In this document: positions 44,671-53,304 of the stretch, in pieces | How positions within the stretch are numbered: position 1 is the stretch's first letter | How the letters are laid out: every line of letters starts with the position of its first letter | Assembly (NCBI RefSeq): GCF_020985305.1 | Contig: NZ_CP087588.1 | Span: 2,727,501 to 2,791,500, forward strand | Source: Croceicoccus sp. Ery15 | Lineage (GTDB): Bacteria > Pseudomonadota > Alphaproteobacteria > Sphingomonadales > Sphingomonadaceae | DNA length: 64,000 nt | Direction: 5' to 3' | Position numbers and translations under genes: made by a program | Notes under the pieces: model-generated | Told to the model about the DNA's origin: nothing | The model's database searches: none | What the model saw: only the letters and a program-made list of their open reading frames with translations

Positions 44671-44784
44671 GCGGGTTTTCGGGTTTTCGGGCTAAAGGCG
44701 GTCTGTCTGGAAACGACCGGTTTTGGAAATTGCCCCCGCTAATGTAGACATTGGCGGCCTCTTTTTGTTCAGCCTCATAAGATC

Positions 44785-45744
44785 ATGCCGCTCGACCACT
44801 ACGTTTCCCAAGTTCACCTGAAACGGTTCTATGCGGCTGACCTTGACGGGAAAAAGATGCACGCCTTCCGAAAGACGGATGGGCGAAAGTTTTTCTGTGG
44901 CGCCGAGGATGTGTGTCGGATCGAGGACGGCAACACCAATGCCTTCCTTTCCGAGCCGCGAATGATCGAAGAGTTCGCGAAACTGTTCGAGCCCAAATAC
45001 AACTGGGCTTGCGCCACCTTAGAACGAGGTAAGGTTGATCCCGACGCTGTCTTCGTCATTGCGAGCTTCGTCGCCTTCGTGATGTGTTGCTCGCCAGCAG
45101 GCATGCGACTTGGATGCGCGCCATACGAGGCAGGGCTGCCGATCGAAGCGAAGTTGCTGGATCGCGCGGGAGAATTTGACCCGGTGCCGCCCGAATTGGG
45201 TGAGAAATCCGTTGCAGAGTTGATTGATGAAGGCTCCCTCGTCTTCGATATAAACGCACGTTACCCGCAGGCGATCGGCATTAGTAACATCATCGATCAT
45301 GTGACCGCGTACGGGAATTTTCATTGGGATATCTTGATCAATGAGCATGCCGAAACCCCATTTTTCACCAGCGATTTTCCGGTGGCTGTAGAAGCAAGCC
45401 GCGACCCACGTCTTGTGAATCGGGTCGTGCCCCTCACGCCTAAGCTTGCCGTTAGGATTTGTCCGCGTATCGAACTGTCCGGCAGGAAATTGGAACCGAC
45501 ATTTGAACGCTTCAGTTTCACGGTGCTGAGGCCGCCACGTCAGGAAATCCTAGGGTTGAATCGGACAATTGTTCGATCAGCCGAGACAATGGTTTTCTAC
45601 CCAATGGCCGCGCCGTGGGTTGCAAGGTTTGTCGGCAAACACGCAAAATTCAGAGCGGAGATCGAGACCACAAACATTCCCGATGGCACTGGATATCTAA
45701 CTATGTCGCGAACAGTGGTGCGAGATCGTGACGTTGCTCCCTAG
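44785..45744 (+). CDS. DUF4238 domain protein in a lower-GC island
   Basis: Cytoplasmic protein of 319 aa. DHYVSQVHLKRFYA at the N-terminus and ETPFFTSDFPVAV in the centre are the hallmarks of DUF4238. Function unknown; the family is spread patchily, often as a lone accessory gene. Composition differs sharply from the neighbours: row 45241-45300 holds 28 G/C of 60, with codons such as TTA, ATA and AGT that are rare around it. It lies alone between the acyl-CoA ligase and a degenerate stretch, which fits recent acquisition. Confidence 0.85.
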   Translation: MPLDHYVSQVHLKRFYAADLDGKKMHAFRKTDGRKFFCGAEDVCRIEDGNTNAFLSEPRMIEEFAKLFEPKYNWACATLERGKVDPDAVFVIASFVAFVMCCSPAGMRLGCAPYEAGLPIEAKLLDRAGEFDPVPPELGEKSVAELIDEGSLVFDINARYPQAIGISNIIDHVTAYGNFHWDILINEHAETPFFTSDFPVAVEASRDPRLVNRVVPLTPKLAVRICPRIELSGRKLEPTFERFSFTVLRPPRQEILGLNRTIVRSAETMVFYPMAAPWVARFVGKHAKFRAEIETTNIPDGTGYLTMSRTVVRDRDVAP

Positions 45745-46218
45745 GCGAGAATATGTCGTTGCAGGCGATCTTCGTTAGAGCACGCAAGAATTAAAGTTCA
45801 GCTTTCCCTCCCATTCCAGTCATGAACGCGTGAAAACCAAGCGCCCGAAAGCTGCCGCAGCCACGTCACAGCCGCGGCTGTCACGTTGAACGGATCGCTG
45901 CGGGCGTTGTCGCCCTTGCGTCCGTCAGCCGGGGCACCGCCTCTGGCGAATTAGCGCTCCGCTTGCTGCGCAATGCTAACCCTAATTCACGGGCGGCTAC
46001 CCCCGCCATGGCCGCAAAATCCGCTGTCCTACACGCCGACGGGGCGTTAGCTGTTTGCGCCAACGCTTTTTGACATCGCCGGAACTGCGCACATCCGCCC
46101 ATGTGTCACCCGACAGCCGGTCGGTGAAAACACCGCATTCCTGCGGCTTTGCGGCGGGTGACAGCCGGGTGACAGCTGTCACCTTTGTCACCCGTGGCCA
46201 GTCGTTGGCGAACGCGGC
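45745..46218. other. Gap of 474 bp, probable decayed accessory sequence
   Basis: No convincing gene. Short minus-strand frames at 45881-46191 encode fragments such as LSGDTWADVRSSGDVKKRWRKQL preceded by VTKVTAVTRLSPAAKPQECG, which look like pieces of a phage- or plasmid-type coding region broken by stops and frameshifts. The last 60 bp carry the GGTGACA repeat cluster. Composition changes back to high GC toward 46200. Confidence 0.5.
46156..46193. repeat. GGTGACA repeat cluster with a 16-bp palindrome
   Basis: GGGTGACAG occurs directly repeated at 46156-46164 and 46167-46175, and in reverse orientation as CTGTCACC at 46176-46183 and TGTCACCC at 46186-46193. The inner pair forms the perfect palindrome GGTGACAGCTGTCACC at 46168-46183. 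The minus-strand reading codes VTKVTAVT, so it may be a coding remnant and not a binding site. Confidence 0.6.
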
Positions 46219-46764
46219 TCAGCCCTCGTCCAGCCCCAGTTCCTCGTCCGCAGGCAGAAAATCGGGAAAGAACCCCGGCTTGCGGCGCGACCAGCCCGGT
46301 GCGCAGGCGGCGGCTTCGCTGATCGAATGGAGCAATTGCTTGCGGCGTTCGGGCTGGATCTGCGGCAGCGCGGCGGCGGCGCAGAAGGCCGCGGGCAGCC
46401 ATGGCCGCGATTCGGGGCCCAGCAAACGCTCGTACAAAAAGCGATAGGCGGAAAAGCCGAACAGGCACCCCTCGCCCAGATCGAACAGCGACACGCGCAC
46501 CAGCCGCCCGATATAGCTGTCGAGCCGCGTATCGTTGCGCGAACTGGGCACGGCCCCGCGCAGGGCGTTCAGCTCCTGATAGGCCAGCGATTGCCTGCGG
46601 ATCGACGCGGTTTCCCGATCGTCGCGCGCCCAGCGTTCAAAGGCATCGGCGCGCGCCAGCCCGACGTCGAGGCTGCGGCGGATATAGCGTTGTTCGGCCG
46701 GATCGAATTCGGCGAATTCGCGCATCTCGGCAATGGCCAGACTTGCCGTGTCGAGATAGCCCAT
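46219..46764 (-). CDS. Conserved hypothetical protein
   Basis: Soluble helical protein of 181 aa I cannot assign. It lacks signal peptide and membrane helices. Two stretches look well conserved: FDPAEQRYIRRSLDVGLARA and VSLFDLGEGCLFGFSAYRFLYERLLG; the C-terminus is acidic (FLPADEELGLDEG). Codon use matches the core genome, unlike the island it borders. A CtrA-like box lies 122 nt upstream of the start. Confidence 0.65.
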   Translation of the reverse strand: MGYLDTASLAIAEMREFAEFDPAEQRYIRRSLDVGLARADAFERWARDDRETASIRRQSLAYQELNALRGAVPSSRNDTRLDSYIGRLVRVSLFDLGEGCLFGFSAYRFLYERLLGPESRPWLPAAFCAAAALPQIQPERRKQLLHSISEAAACAPGWSRRKPGFFPDFLPADEELGLDEG

Positions 46765-46886
46765 CCGGTGTTTCCCCTGCTTGCTGGACGAGGATGTTTG
46801 CCGGACGAGGATGTTCGCCCGATGCCGTCGCCCCCCGCGCGATTCGCACGGGTCCGTTCACTGCCGCCATTTTTCGCGGCAGAGGG

Positions 46887-46901
46887 TTAGCATCGGGTTA
46901 A
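46887..46901. promoter_or_regulatory. CtrA-box-like site (TTAG-N7-TTAA)
   Basis: TTAG at 46887-46890, seven bases, TTAA at 46898-46901; on the minus strand TTAA-N7-CTAA. Seven of eight consensus bases match. It precedes the hypothetical gene at 46764 (minus strand) by 122 nt. Pattern-based. Confidence 0.42.
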
Positions 46902-46937
46902 AGAGGGGCCTTAACGCAAGGGCCGTTTCAGGGCTGG

Positions 46938-47948
46938 CTAGATCAGCCCCGCCAGCGGGCTGGACGGATCGGCATAGCGCCGCTGCCCCATGCGCCCCGC
47001 CAGATAGGCAGCGCGCCCTGCCTCTACCGACAGCTTCATGGCACGGGCCATCAGGATCGGGTCCTTCGCCTCGGCAATAGCGGTGTTCATCAGCACCCCG
47101 TCACAGCCCAGTTCCATCGCGACCGCCGCATCCGATGCCGTGCCCACGCCCGCATCGACCAGCACCGGCACGCTGGCCCCTTCGACGATCAGGCGGATCG
47201 TCACGCGGTTCTGGATGCCCAGCCCCGAACCGATCGGCGCGCCCAGCGGCATCACCGCCACCGCGCCCGCGTCTTCCAGCTGCTTGGCCGCGATGGGATC
47301 GTCGGTGCAATAAACCATCGGCAGAAAGCCTTCCTTGGCCAGAACCTCGGTCGCGCGCAGGGTTTCGGTCATGTTGGGATAAAGCGTCTTGGCCTCGCCC
47401 AGCACTTCCAGCTTGACGAGATCCCAGCCGCCCGCCTCACGCGCCAGACGCAGCGTGCGGATCGCGTCCTCTGCCGTGAAGCAGCCCGCCGTATTGGGCA
47501 GATAGGTGACTTTCTTGGGGTCGATGAAATCGGTCAGCATCGGCGCCTTGGGGTCCGACACATTGACGCGGCGCACCGCGACGGTGACGATTTCGGCGCC
47601 GCTCGCTTCCAAAGCAGCGGCGTTCTGGGCGAAATCCTTGTATTTGCCGGTGCCCACGATCAGCCGCGACCGAAACGTGCGGCCCGCCACGGTCCAGCTG
47701 TCGTCCGCCTTCACCGCGTCCTGATGATCGCCGCCGCCGACGAAATGGACGATCTCCAGCTCGTCCCCGTCGTGCAGGGTCACCGTTTCCAGCGTGGTGC
47801 GGGGAATGACATGGCGGTTGCATTCGACCGCGACCTTCGCGGGATCGAGTTCGAGCATGCGGGCAAGATGCGCGATGCTGGTGTTTTCGGGCACGCGACG
47901 GGTTTCCCCGTTCACCGTGATCGCGATCATGTTGGAATTCGGAGCCAT
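46938..47948 (-). CDS. thiG: Fused sulfur carrier ThiS and thiazole synthase ThiG
   Basis: Thiamine biosynthesis protein of 336 aa (331 from the ATG at 47930) joining two normally separate proteins. Residues 7-73 are Thi[21 protein letters not shown] through [15 protein letters not shown], whose Gly-Gly would normally be the free C-terminus. Residues 84-336 are Thi[34 protein letters not shown] (Schiff-base Lys region) and [22 protein letters not shown]. There is no stop or frameshift between them. No TPP riboswitch is seen upstream. Other thi genes are outside the window. Confidence 0.95.
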   Translation of the reverse strand: MAPNSNMIAITVNGETRRVPENTSIAHLARMLELDPAKVAVECNRHVIPRTTLETVTLHDGDELEIVHFVGGGDHQDAVKADDSWTVAGRTFRSRLIVGTGKYKDFAQNAAALEASGAEIVTVAVRRVNVSDPKAPMLTDFIDPKKVTYLPNTAGCFTAEDAIRTLRLAREAGGWDLVKLEVLGEAKTLYPNMTETLRATEVLAKEGFLPMVYCTDDPIAAKQLEDAGAVAVMPLGAPIGSGLGIQNRVTIRLIVEGASVPVLVDAGVGTASDAAVAMELGCDGVLMNTAIAEAKDPILMARAMKLSVEAGRAAYLAGRMGQRRYADPSSPLAGLI

Positions 47949-48038
47949 GCAAGGCGACATAGCGCCAGCGGGCCGCAGTTCAAGTGAAACAGGCGGCTTC
48001 AGCGCTCCGGCGAACGGGTCAGCGCTGCGGCGAGCGGG

Positions 48039-48461
48039 TTAGCGCCGCGGCGAGCAGGCCCTGATGTTCAGAATATGCCCCAGCGCCAGAACGTTGACGC
48101 CCGCGATGGTCAGCACCGCTTCGGTCACGCCATGCGGTCCGGCAACGGCAATCGCCATCAGCGCAATGCCCAGCGCGCCCAGCACCAGCGGCAGCACATG
48201 GCCATGGCGGATCGCCCCCAGCCCGATCGTCAGCGCGCCGACGACAATGGCGGCCACCAGCCCGTATTTGTGAATTTCAGGCGCGAAAAGAAACGAATGC
48301 CCCTCGCCCAGGCTGCCAAGACCCAACAGGCCGACAAGCGCCAGGCCTGCGATGCAGTGAATCGCGCAGGCACCGGACAGGATGATGCCCAGCCGGTCTA
48401 GGCGCGAACGGGCATCGCGATCCGCTGGCGAATGCGAACAAGAGGGAGAATGGGTCTTCAT
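48039..48461 (-). CDS. MerC-domain membrane protein, probably Zur-regulated
   Basis: Inner-membrane protein of 140 aa with four hydrophobic helices and the MerC metal motif GACAIHCIAGLAL in the first. The N-terminus (HSPSCSHSPADRD) adds His and Cys residues that could bind metal. No mer operon is present, and a Zur-like box overlaps the likely -10, so transport or handling of zinc is a better guess than mercury. The predicted transcription start lies only a few nt before the ATG and no Shine-Dalgarno is visible, so the mRNA may be leaderless. Confidence 0.85.
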   Translation of the reverse strand: MKTHSPSCSHSPADRDARSRLDRLGIILSGACAIHCIAGLALVGLLGLGSLGEGHSFLFAPEIHKYGLVAAIVVGALTIGLGAIRHGHVLPLVLGALGIALMAIAVAGPHGVTEAVLTIAGVNVLALGHILNIRACSPRR

Positions 48462-48469
48462 TTCGCTGG

Positions 48470-48486
48470 ATGATATAATGTAACAT
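48470..48486. promoter_or_regulatory. Probable Zur box between MerC gene and ctaA
   Basis: ATGATATAATGTAACAT; read on the minus strand, ATGTTACATTATATCAT matches the Zur-type pattern ATGTTATANTATAACAT at all but two defined positions. It lies 8 nt upstream of the MerC start and overlaps a plausible minus-strand -10 (TATATC) with TTGCCA as -35 at 16-bp spacing. On the plus strand it contains TATAAT, which could serve ctaA. Confidence 0.62.
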
Positions 48487-48553
48487 GGGCGAATGGCAAT
48501 GGCTTATCGGCAAACCCTTGCGAATTCCGGCATTTGTGGCAAAGCACCGCGCT

Positions 48554-49666
48554 GTGAAACCGTATAACGAAGGCATTCCTGTCAACGCGGTGGCCAATTA
48601 CGGCCCTGCCCGCCCCCATGCGATTGCGCGCTGGCTCTATTTCATGGCGGCGCTGGTCGTGGCCATGGTGCTGGTCGGCGGCATTACGCGGCTGACCGAA
48701 TCGGGCCTGTCGATCACCGAATGGAAGCCCGTAACGGGCGCCTTGCCGCCGCTCAGCGATCGGGCATGGCAGGCCGAATTCGATGCCTATCGCCAGATCC
48801 CCGAATATACGCAGGTGAACGGCCCGGCGGGCATGACGCTGGCCGATTACAAGTTCATCTATTTCTGGGAATGGCTGCACCGGCTGCTGGGTCGCTTTAT
48901 CGGCGTGGCTTTCGTGGTGCCTCTGGTGTTTTTCTGGGCACGGAACGCGATTCCGATCGGCTTCAAGCACCGGCTGGTCGCGCTGCTGGCGCTGGGCGGG
49001 TTGCAGGGGGTATTCGGCTGGCTGATGGTCAGCTCGGGCGTCGGGGCAGAGGCGCAGGAGCTGGGTCGCACCGATGTCAGCCATTACTGGCTGTCGATCC
49101 ATCTGATGACGGCGTTCTTCACGCTGGGCGGTCTGGTGTGGACCGCGCTGGACCTTGGCAATTATGCGCAGGGACAGCCACGCGCGGGGCTGCGGGGCTT
49201 TCCGCTGGCGGTCCTGGGCGTGGTGGCGCTGCAATTGCTGTATGGCGCGTGGATGGCGGGGCTGAACGCGGGTTTTGTCGCGGGTGGCGGATGGCTGAAC
49301 AGCTGGCCGTTGATGCAGGGTTCGTTCTTTCCCGAAGGCGTCGATTGGTCGCTGGGGGCATGGCATGCTTTTACGGCCGATCCGTTCATGGTGCATTTCA
49401 TCCATCGCTGGTGGGCATGGATCACGGTCGGCTTCCTGATCGTGATGGCGCGCCGTTTGCGCGCGACACAGCGGCCCATTTCGGTTGCGATCCATATCGT
49501 CTTCGGCAGCCAGATCCTGCTGGGCATCGCGACCGTCTGGTCGGGTGTGTCGCTTTGGGTGGCCGTCGCGCATCAGCTGTTCGGCGCACTGCTGGTCTGC
49601 GTAACAGTATGGGGCGCGCACGCGATGGGCTTTCGCGACCGCATGCCGGGAAGCGCGCTGCGGTGA
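48554..49666 (+). CDS. ctaA: Heme A synthase (COX15/CtaA type 2)
   Basis: Membrane enzyme converting heme O to heme A for aa3-type cytochrome oxidase. About eight helices are visible, with GGITRLTESGLSITEWKPVTGALPP, FIYFWEWLHRLLGR (heme His), SHYWLSIHLMTAFF and FIHRWWAWITV (second His set) in the expected places. The start is uncertain: GTG at 48554 is used here (370 aa), a GTG at 48590 better fits short family N-termini, and the ATG at 48485 sits inside the Zur-like box. GTGA overlap with cutA downstream. Confidence 0.92.
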   Translation: MKPYNEGIPVNAVANYGPARPHAIARWLYFMAALVVAMVLVGGITRLTESGLSITEWKPVTGALPPLSDRAWQAEFDAYRQIPEYTQVNGPAGMTLADYKFIYFWEWLHRLLGRFIGVAFVVPLVFFWARNAIPIGFKHRLVALLALGGLQGVFGWLMVSSGVGAEAQELGRTDVSHYWLSIHLMTAFFTLGGLVWTALDLGNYAQGQPRAGLRGFPLAVLGVVALQLLYGAWMAGLNAGFVAGGGWLNSWPLMQGSFFPEGVDWSLGAWHAFTADPFMVHFIHRWWAWITVGFLIVMARRLRATQRPISVAIHIVFGSQILLGIATVWSGVSLWVAVAHQLFGALLVCVTVWGAHAMGFRDRMPGSALR

Positions 49667-49977
49667 CCGACGCGGGCGCAGCGCTGATCTGGTGTCCCTT
49701 CGCGGATGAGGACAGCGCCTCCGCCATTGCCGGACAATTGCTGGACGAAAGGCTGATCGCCTGTGCCAATCTGCTGCCGGTCCGCTCGCTGTATATCTGG
49801 AACGGTGAGCGGGGAGAGGGCCGGGAATGTGCCGCCCTGTTCAAGACCCGCGCCGACCTGCTCGATCGCGCCGTCGCGCGGCTGGAATCGCTCCATCCCT
49901 ATGACACGCCTGCCATTTCGGGCTGGAGCTGCGACGCAACGGGCACTTCGATGCGGGAATGGTTGGCGACGATCTGA
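49663..49977 (+). CDS. cutA: CutA1 divalent-cation tolerance protein
   Basis: Small trimeric protein of 104 aa starting at GTG 49663, which overlaps the ctaA stop as GTGA. ALIWCPFADEDSASAIAGQL, LIACANLLPVRSLYIWNG and TRADLLDRAVARLESLHPYDTPAI are the CutA1 signatures. The family is linked to copper tolerance in E. coli, but its molecular role remains unclear. Translational coupling to heme A synthase and nearness to the MerC gene suggest a metal-related group. Confidence 0.93.
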   Translation: MTDAGAALIWCPFADEDSASAIAGQLLDERLIACANLLPVRSLYIWNGERGEGRECAALFKTRADLLDRAVARLESLHPYDTPAISGWSCDATGTSMREWLATI

Positions 49978-50081
49978 TCCGGTCGCATTTGCCGCGCGCA
50001 TCGCCGCAGCGTTCAGCATTTGTGAAGCATGTTGCGATAGGTCTGATGCCGGATCGTATCACCGACAGGACCTATCACCCT

Positions 50082-50297
50082 ATGTTCCAAGAGCACGCCC
50101 GCGCGCTCCGCTATCTGACATGGCTTGCCGCCGGGCTTTTTCCGTTCGGCATCATCATCGAAAGCCTGAAGCAGGGCGGCGGGGAGCCTTTTCCCGTCTA
50201 TGCGCTACTGGCGCTGATCGGCGTGCTTTGCCACGCGAACTGCCATGCCGAATGGCGGGCGGACAAGGGGATGGCGCGACCACCACGGGGTGGCTAG
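50082..50297 (+). CDS. Small membrane protein, uncharacterised
   Basis: Likely 71-aa protein with two hydrophobic helices (LTWLAAGLFPFGIIIESL and FPVYALLALIGVLCHANCH). The second ends in a Cys/His-rich turn (CHANCHAEW). The frame is open upstream through cutA; the ATG at 50082 is preceded by a weak AGGA. No family recognised, and its reality rests on hydrophobic pattern and position. Confidence 0.5.
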   Translation: MFQEHARALRYLTWLAAGLFPFGIIIESLKQGGGEPFPVYALLALIGVLCHANCHAEWRADKGMARPPRGG

Positions 50298-50462
50298 ACC
50301 GCGCTCCCAAATAGCTCGCGGTATTATTTTACCTCTCTGCAATCGCGCGGTTTCGCTTGACTTGACGCGCCCGAACGGCAAAAGCGCGCCCACTTCGCGC
50401 CGATGCCGAATCGTTTCGGTCTGCGCGGTGCATGAACAATTCAACCAAAGGAACTGAAAGCC

Positions 50463-50942
50463 ATGAAGGCGCTCAGCACCCAGACCCGGTCGATCAAACC
50501 GGCCGAGGTCGAAAAGAAATGGCATATTATCGATGCCGAAGGTCTGGTGGTCGGCCGTGTTGCCACCATCATCGCCAACATCCTGCGCGGCAAGCACAAG
50601 CCGAGCTTTACGCCCCACGTCGATTGCGGCGATCACGTCATCGTGATCAACGCCGACAAGGTGCGCTTCACCGGCAACAAGCTGCAGGACAAGCGTTATT
50701 ACAAGCACACCGGCTATGCCGGCGGCATCAAGGAAACCAGCCCCGCCAAGGTGCTGGAAGGCCGTTTCCCCGAACGCGTCCTTGAAAAGGCTGTCGAGCG
50801 TATGGTCCCGCGCGGACCGCTGGGCCGTCAGCAGATGAAGGCCCTGCACCTCTATGCCGGCACCGAGCATCCGCATGACGGGCAGCAGCCCGAAGTGCTG
50901 GACGTTGCCGCCCGCAATCGCAAGAACAAGGTTAGCGCGTGA
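50463..50942 (+). CDS. rplM: 50S ribosomal protein L13 (uL13)
   Basis: Ribosomal protein of 159 aa. [52 protein letters not shown] and [11 protein letters not shown] are the standard landmarks. AAAGGA about 11 nt before the ATG is the ribosome site. The stop overlaps the rpsI ATG as TGATG, the usual rplM-rpsI arrangement. Confidence 0.98.
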   Translation: MKALSTQTRSIKPAEVEKKWHIIDAEGLVVGRVATIIANILRGKHKPSFTPHVDCGDHVIVINADKVRFTGNKLQDKRYYKHTGYAGGIKETSPAKVLEGRFPERVLEKAVERMVPRGPLGRQQMKALHLYAGTEHPHDGQQPEVLDVAARNRKNKVSA

Positions 50943-51463
50943 TGGCCGAGAACGAAGTCAACGATCTGTCGGACCTGAAGGATCTGACCAACACTGCCGA
51001 ACTGGCCGACGCTGGCGAAGAAACCGTCGCGCCTGCCGCTCCCGCCGCGCCGCTGCGCGACAAGGAAGTGGACCAGTATGGCCGCGCCTATGCCACCGGC
51101 CGTCGTAAGGACGCCGTGGCCCGCGTGTGGCTGAAGCCCGGCACCGGCAAGATCACCGTCAACGGCCGCGATCAGGAAGTGTATTTCGCACGTCCGACCC
51201 TGCGCCTGGTGATCAACCAGCCCTTCCAGGTTACCGACCGCGAAGGCCAGTACGACATCGTCGCCACCGTCAAGGGTGGCGGTCTGTCGGGTCAGGCCGG
51301 CGCCGTGAAGCACGGTATCTCGCAGGCGCTGTCGCGCTTCGAACCCGCGCTGCGCAGCACCGTGAAGGCCGAAGGCTTCCTCACCCGCGACAGCCGCGTG
51401 GTCGAGCGTAAGAAGTACGGCCGTGCGAAGGCACGTCGTAGCTTCCAGTTCAGCAAGCGCTGA
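50942..51463 (+). CDS. rpsI: 30S ribosomal protein S9 (uS9)
   Basis: Ribosomal protein of 173 aa, longer than the usual 130 because of an acidic, Ala-rich N-terminal extension of about 45 residues ([18 protein letters not shown]), which occurs in several alphaproteobacteria. The conserved part starts at [20 protein letters not shown] and ends [17 protein letters not shown]. An intrinsic terminator follows at 51489. Confidence 0.98.
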   Translation: MAENEVNDLSDLKDLTNTAELADAGEETVAPAAPAAPLRDKEVDQYGRAYATGRRKDAVARVWLKPGTGKITVNGRDQEVYFARPTLRLVINQPFQVTDREGQYDIVATVKGGGLSGQAGAVKHGISQALSRFEPALRSTVKAEGFLTRDSRVVERKKYGRAKARRSFQFSKR

Positions 51464-51488
51464 TCCGCTACAGGCTTACGCCAAACGG

Positions 51489-51521
51489 AAAGGGCGGCAC
51501 CCGTACGGGGCCGCCCTTTTT
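51489..51521 (+). terminator. Rho-independent terminator after rpsI
   Basis: AAAGGGCGGC at 51489-51498 pairs with GCCGCCCTTT at 51510-51519 around an 11-nt loop, and five T residues run from 51517 to 51521. It ends the rplM-rpsI unit just before the convergent metallophosphoesterase gene. Confidence 0.92.
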
Positions 51522-51544
51522 CGTTGGTTCGCTGTTTCCCGCAG

Positions 51545-52408
51545 TCAATGCACCGGCGGATCTTCTGCCGGAACGCGCCCTACCGGTGCCACCGGCTCGT
51601 CCGGTTCGCGCGGGGGCATGGCATCTTCGGGCACTTCGTCGATCTGCATGTCGCGCGTCGGCACTTCTTCCAGATTGCGGACGACCACTTCGAAAGTCTC
51701 GCCGTCCCAGTGCAGCTCGTTAAAGCTGGGCGGGGTCGAACGGACACGCTGCGACAAGGTGCCCGCGCCGATCATGCGGATCGGGCCATTGGGCGTGTCG
51801 GCCACCATGTCGAATGCGTCGTGCACATGGCCCGACAGCACGGCCACCACCTTGCGCTTTGCCAGTTCGGCCAGCGCATGATTGCCGCCCTTGGTCAGCG
51901 CCTTGCCGCGCGTCCCTGCCTCTACCAGCGGGTGATGGCAGGCGACCGCGACTTTCATGCCCGCGGGCAGGGCGTCGATGGCCTTCAGCGTCTTTTCCAG
52001 CTGGTGATCGGTGACAAAGCCATAGCTCCACGGCCAGCGCGGCTGCGCGCGCGGCGCGGTGTTCAGCGATACGATGGCAAGGCCGGGCAGGTCGATCTCG
52101 GCCTCCACCTTGTCCTTCATGCCGTTGAACCGGCGATAGGGGTCGGTAAACCGTTCGAACAGGTTGAAATAGGGCATGTCGTGATTGCCCACTTCCACCG
52201 TCACCGGCGCTTCCAGCGAATTGATCCATGCCGTCGCCGCATCGAATTCGCGGTGCCGCGCGCGCATCGTAAGATCGCCGGTGATCGCCACCGCGTCGGG
52301 CTTCATCCGCGCAATTTCGGCCTTGGTCCAGTCGATCGCGGCCTGATCGACCAGCCCGAAATGAATATCCGAGAGATGAAAGATCAGCGCCTTAGTGCCG
52401 CCCGCCAT
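51545..52408 (-). CDS. Metallophosphoesterase family protein
   Basis: Calcineurin-like phosphoesterase of 287 aa. The metal-binding motifs are in order: HLSDIHFG, AITGDLTMRARHREF, VEVGNHDMPYF, VACHHPLV and VLSGHVHD. It resembles 3',5'-cyclic-nucleotide or UDP-pyrophosphatase-like members, but substrate cannot be fixed. The C-terminal 40 residues are Pro/Glu-rich and probably disordered. Its ATG at 52408 overlaps the stop of the upstream lipid kinase gene, so the two are coupled. Confidence 0.9.
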   Translation of the reverse strand: MAGGTKALIFHLSDIHFGLVDQAAIDWTKAEIARMKPDAVAITGDLTMRARHREFDAATAWINSLEAPVTVEVGNHDMPYFNLFERFTDPYRRFNGMKDKVEAEIDLPGLAIVSLNTAPRAQPRWPWSYGFVTDHQLEKTLKAIDALPAGMKVAVACHHPLVEAGTRGKALTKGGNHALAELAKRKVVAVLSGHVHDAFDMVADTPNGPIRMIGAGTLSQRVRSTPPSFNELHWDGETFEVVVRNLEEVPTRDMQIDEVPEDAMPPREPDEPVAPVGRVPAEDPPVH

Positions 52409-53259
52409 TACGAGGCCCCCGTGGCGATCAGGTCCACGCCGCATGCGCCCAGCGTAAAGCGCAATTGCGCGGCGCCATCCTGCCGCTCGCCATCCACCAG
52501 CAGCGGGATTGCGGTGCCGTTATCGCTTGTGGCCAGCATAGTCGTGAAATTCCCCAGATCGTCATGCGGCCCTTCGCGGAAATTGCGCCGCAAAATGGCC
52601 AGTCCCTGCCGTGCATAGTCGACGATCCCTTCGGCATAATAGCCCTTCACCGAAAAATTCCCGTCTTCGGGCGTCAACATCAGCAATGGATAGCCTTCCG
52701 CCCTGCCCGCTGCCGGTTCGGAGCAATGGACATGCGCGCCTTCGGTTGATTCGCTGACCGCCTCGACCGTTTCGCCAACCATGGCGGGCACATCCAGATC
52801 GCGCATCGCCTCGCGCACGTCGCCCCACGCTGTGGCGGGGCCCGCCAGCAAACCGGCCAGCGCCATGTGATCGCCGCATCGCACGGTCGAAAGGCGCACG
52901 CGGCGCGCATCGCCGGTGACGACGGCATCGACGATCTCCTCGCTCGACCTTGGACCGTGCAGCCGGATCGACAGCAGGTTCATCGTGCCCCCCGGCAGCA
53001 CCAGCACCGCACCGCCCCATCCGTCCAGCGCGGTGACCAGCGCATTGATCGTGCCGTCGCCCGCGAAAACGGCGATCGTTCCGATCCCTGCCGCGTCGAG
53101 TTCGGCCGGCGTCGGCAAATCCTCGTCCGGAAAGGCAATTTTCCGCGTCAGGCACAAACCCGCCCGTTCGCACCGGTCGGATAGCGCGTTCAGCGCATCG
53201 TCGTCATTGCTGCCGCTGGCCGGATTGGCGACCAGCCAGATGTCCTGGGGTTCTGTCAT
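52408..53259 (-). CDS. Diacylglycerol kinase-family lipid kinase
   Basis: Protein of 283 aa with the DAGK catalytic fold. LVANPASGSNDDDALNAL opens it, VFAGDGTINALVTAL is the nucleotide loop, and VLPGGTMNLLSIRLHG the second conserved loop. The consensus GGDGT reads AGDGT here. The C-terminal beta domain is present. Lipid phosphorylation (diacylglycerol or related) is family knowledge. The gene sits head-to-tail with the phosphoesterase. Confidence 0.88.
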   Translation of the reverse strand: MTEPQDIWLVANPASGSNDDDALNALSDRCERAGLCLTRKIAFPDEDLPTPAELDAAGIGTIAVFAGDGTINALVTALDGWGGAVLVLPGGTMNLLSIRLHGPRSSEEIVDAVVTGDARRVRLSTVRCGDHMALAGLLAGPATAWGDVREAMRDLDVPAMVGETVEAVSESTEGAHVHCSEPAAGRAEGYPLLMLTPEDGNFSVKGYYAEGIVDYARQGLAILRRNFREGPHDDLGNFTTMLATSDNGTAIPLLVDGERQDGAAQLRFTLGACGVDLIATGAS

Positions 53260-53304
53260 AGCCCTAAATCGCCGGAACCGCCCGTCGGGTTCCCGCCCGA
53301 CCGG

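Noticed and set aside
47949..48038. TPP riboswitch upstream of the ThiS-ThiG gene
   Set aside because: The minus-strand leader lacks the conserved CTGAGA and ACC-TGA type elements and is too short.
48039..48461. Mercury resistance operon
   Set aside because: Only a MerC-type protein is present; no merR, merP, merT or merA, and the upstream site is Zur-like.
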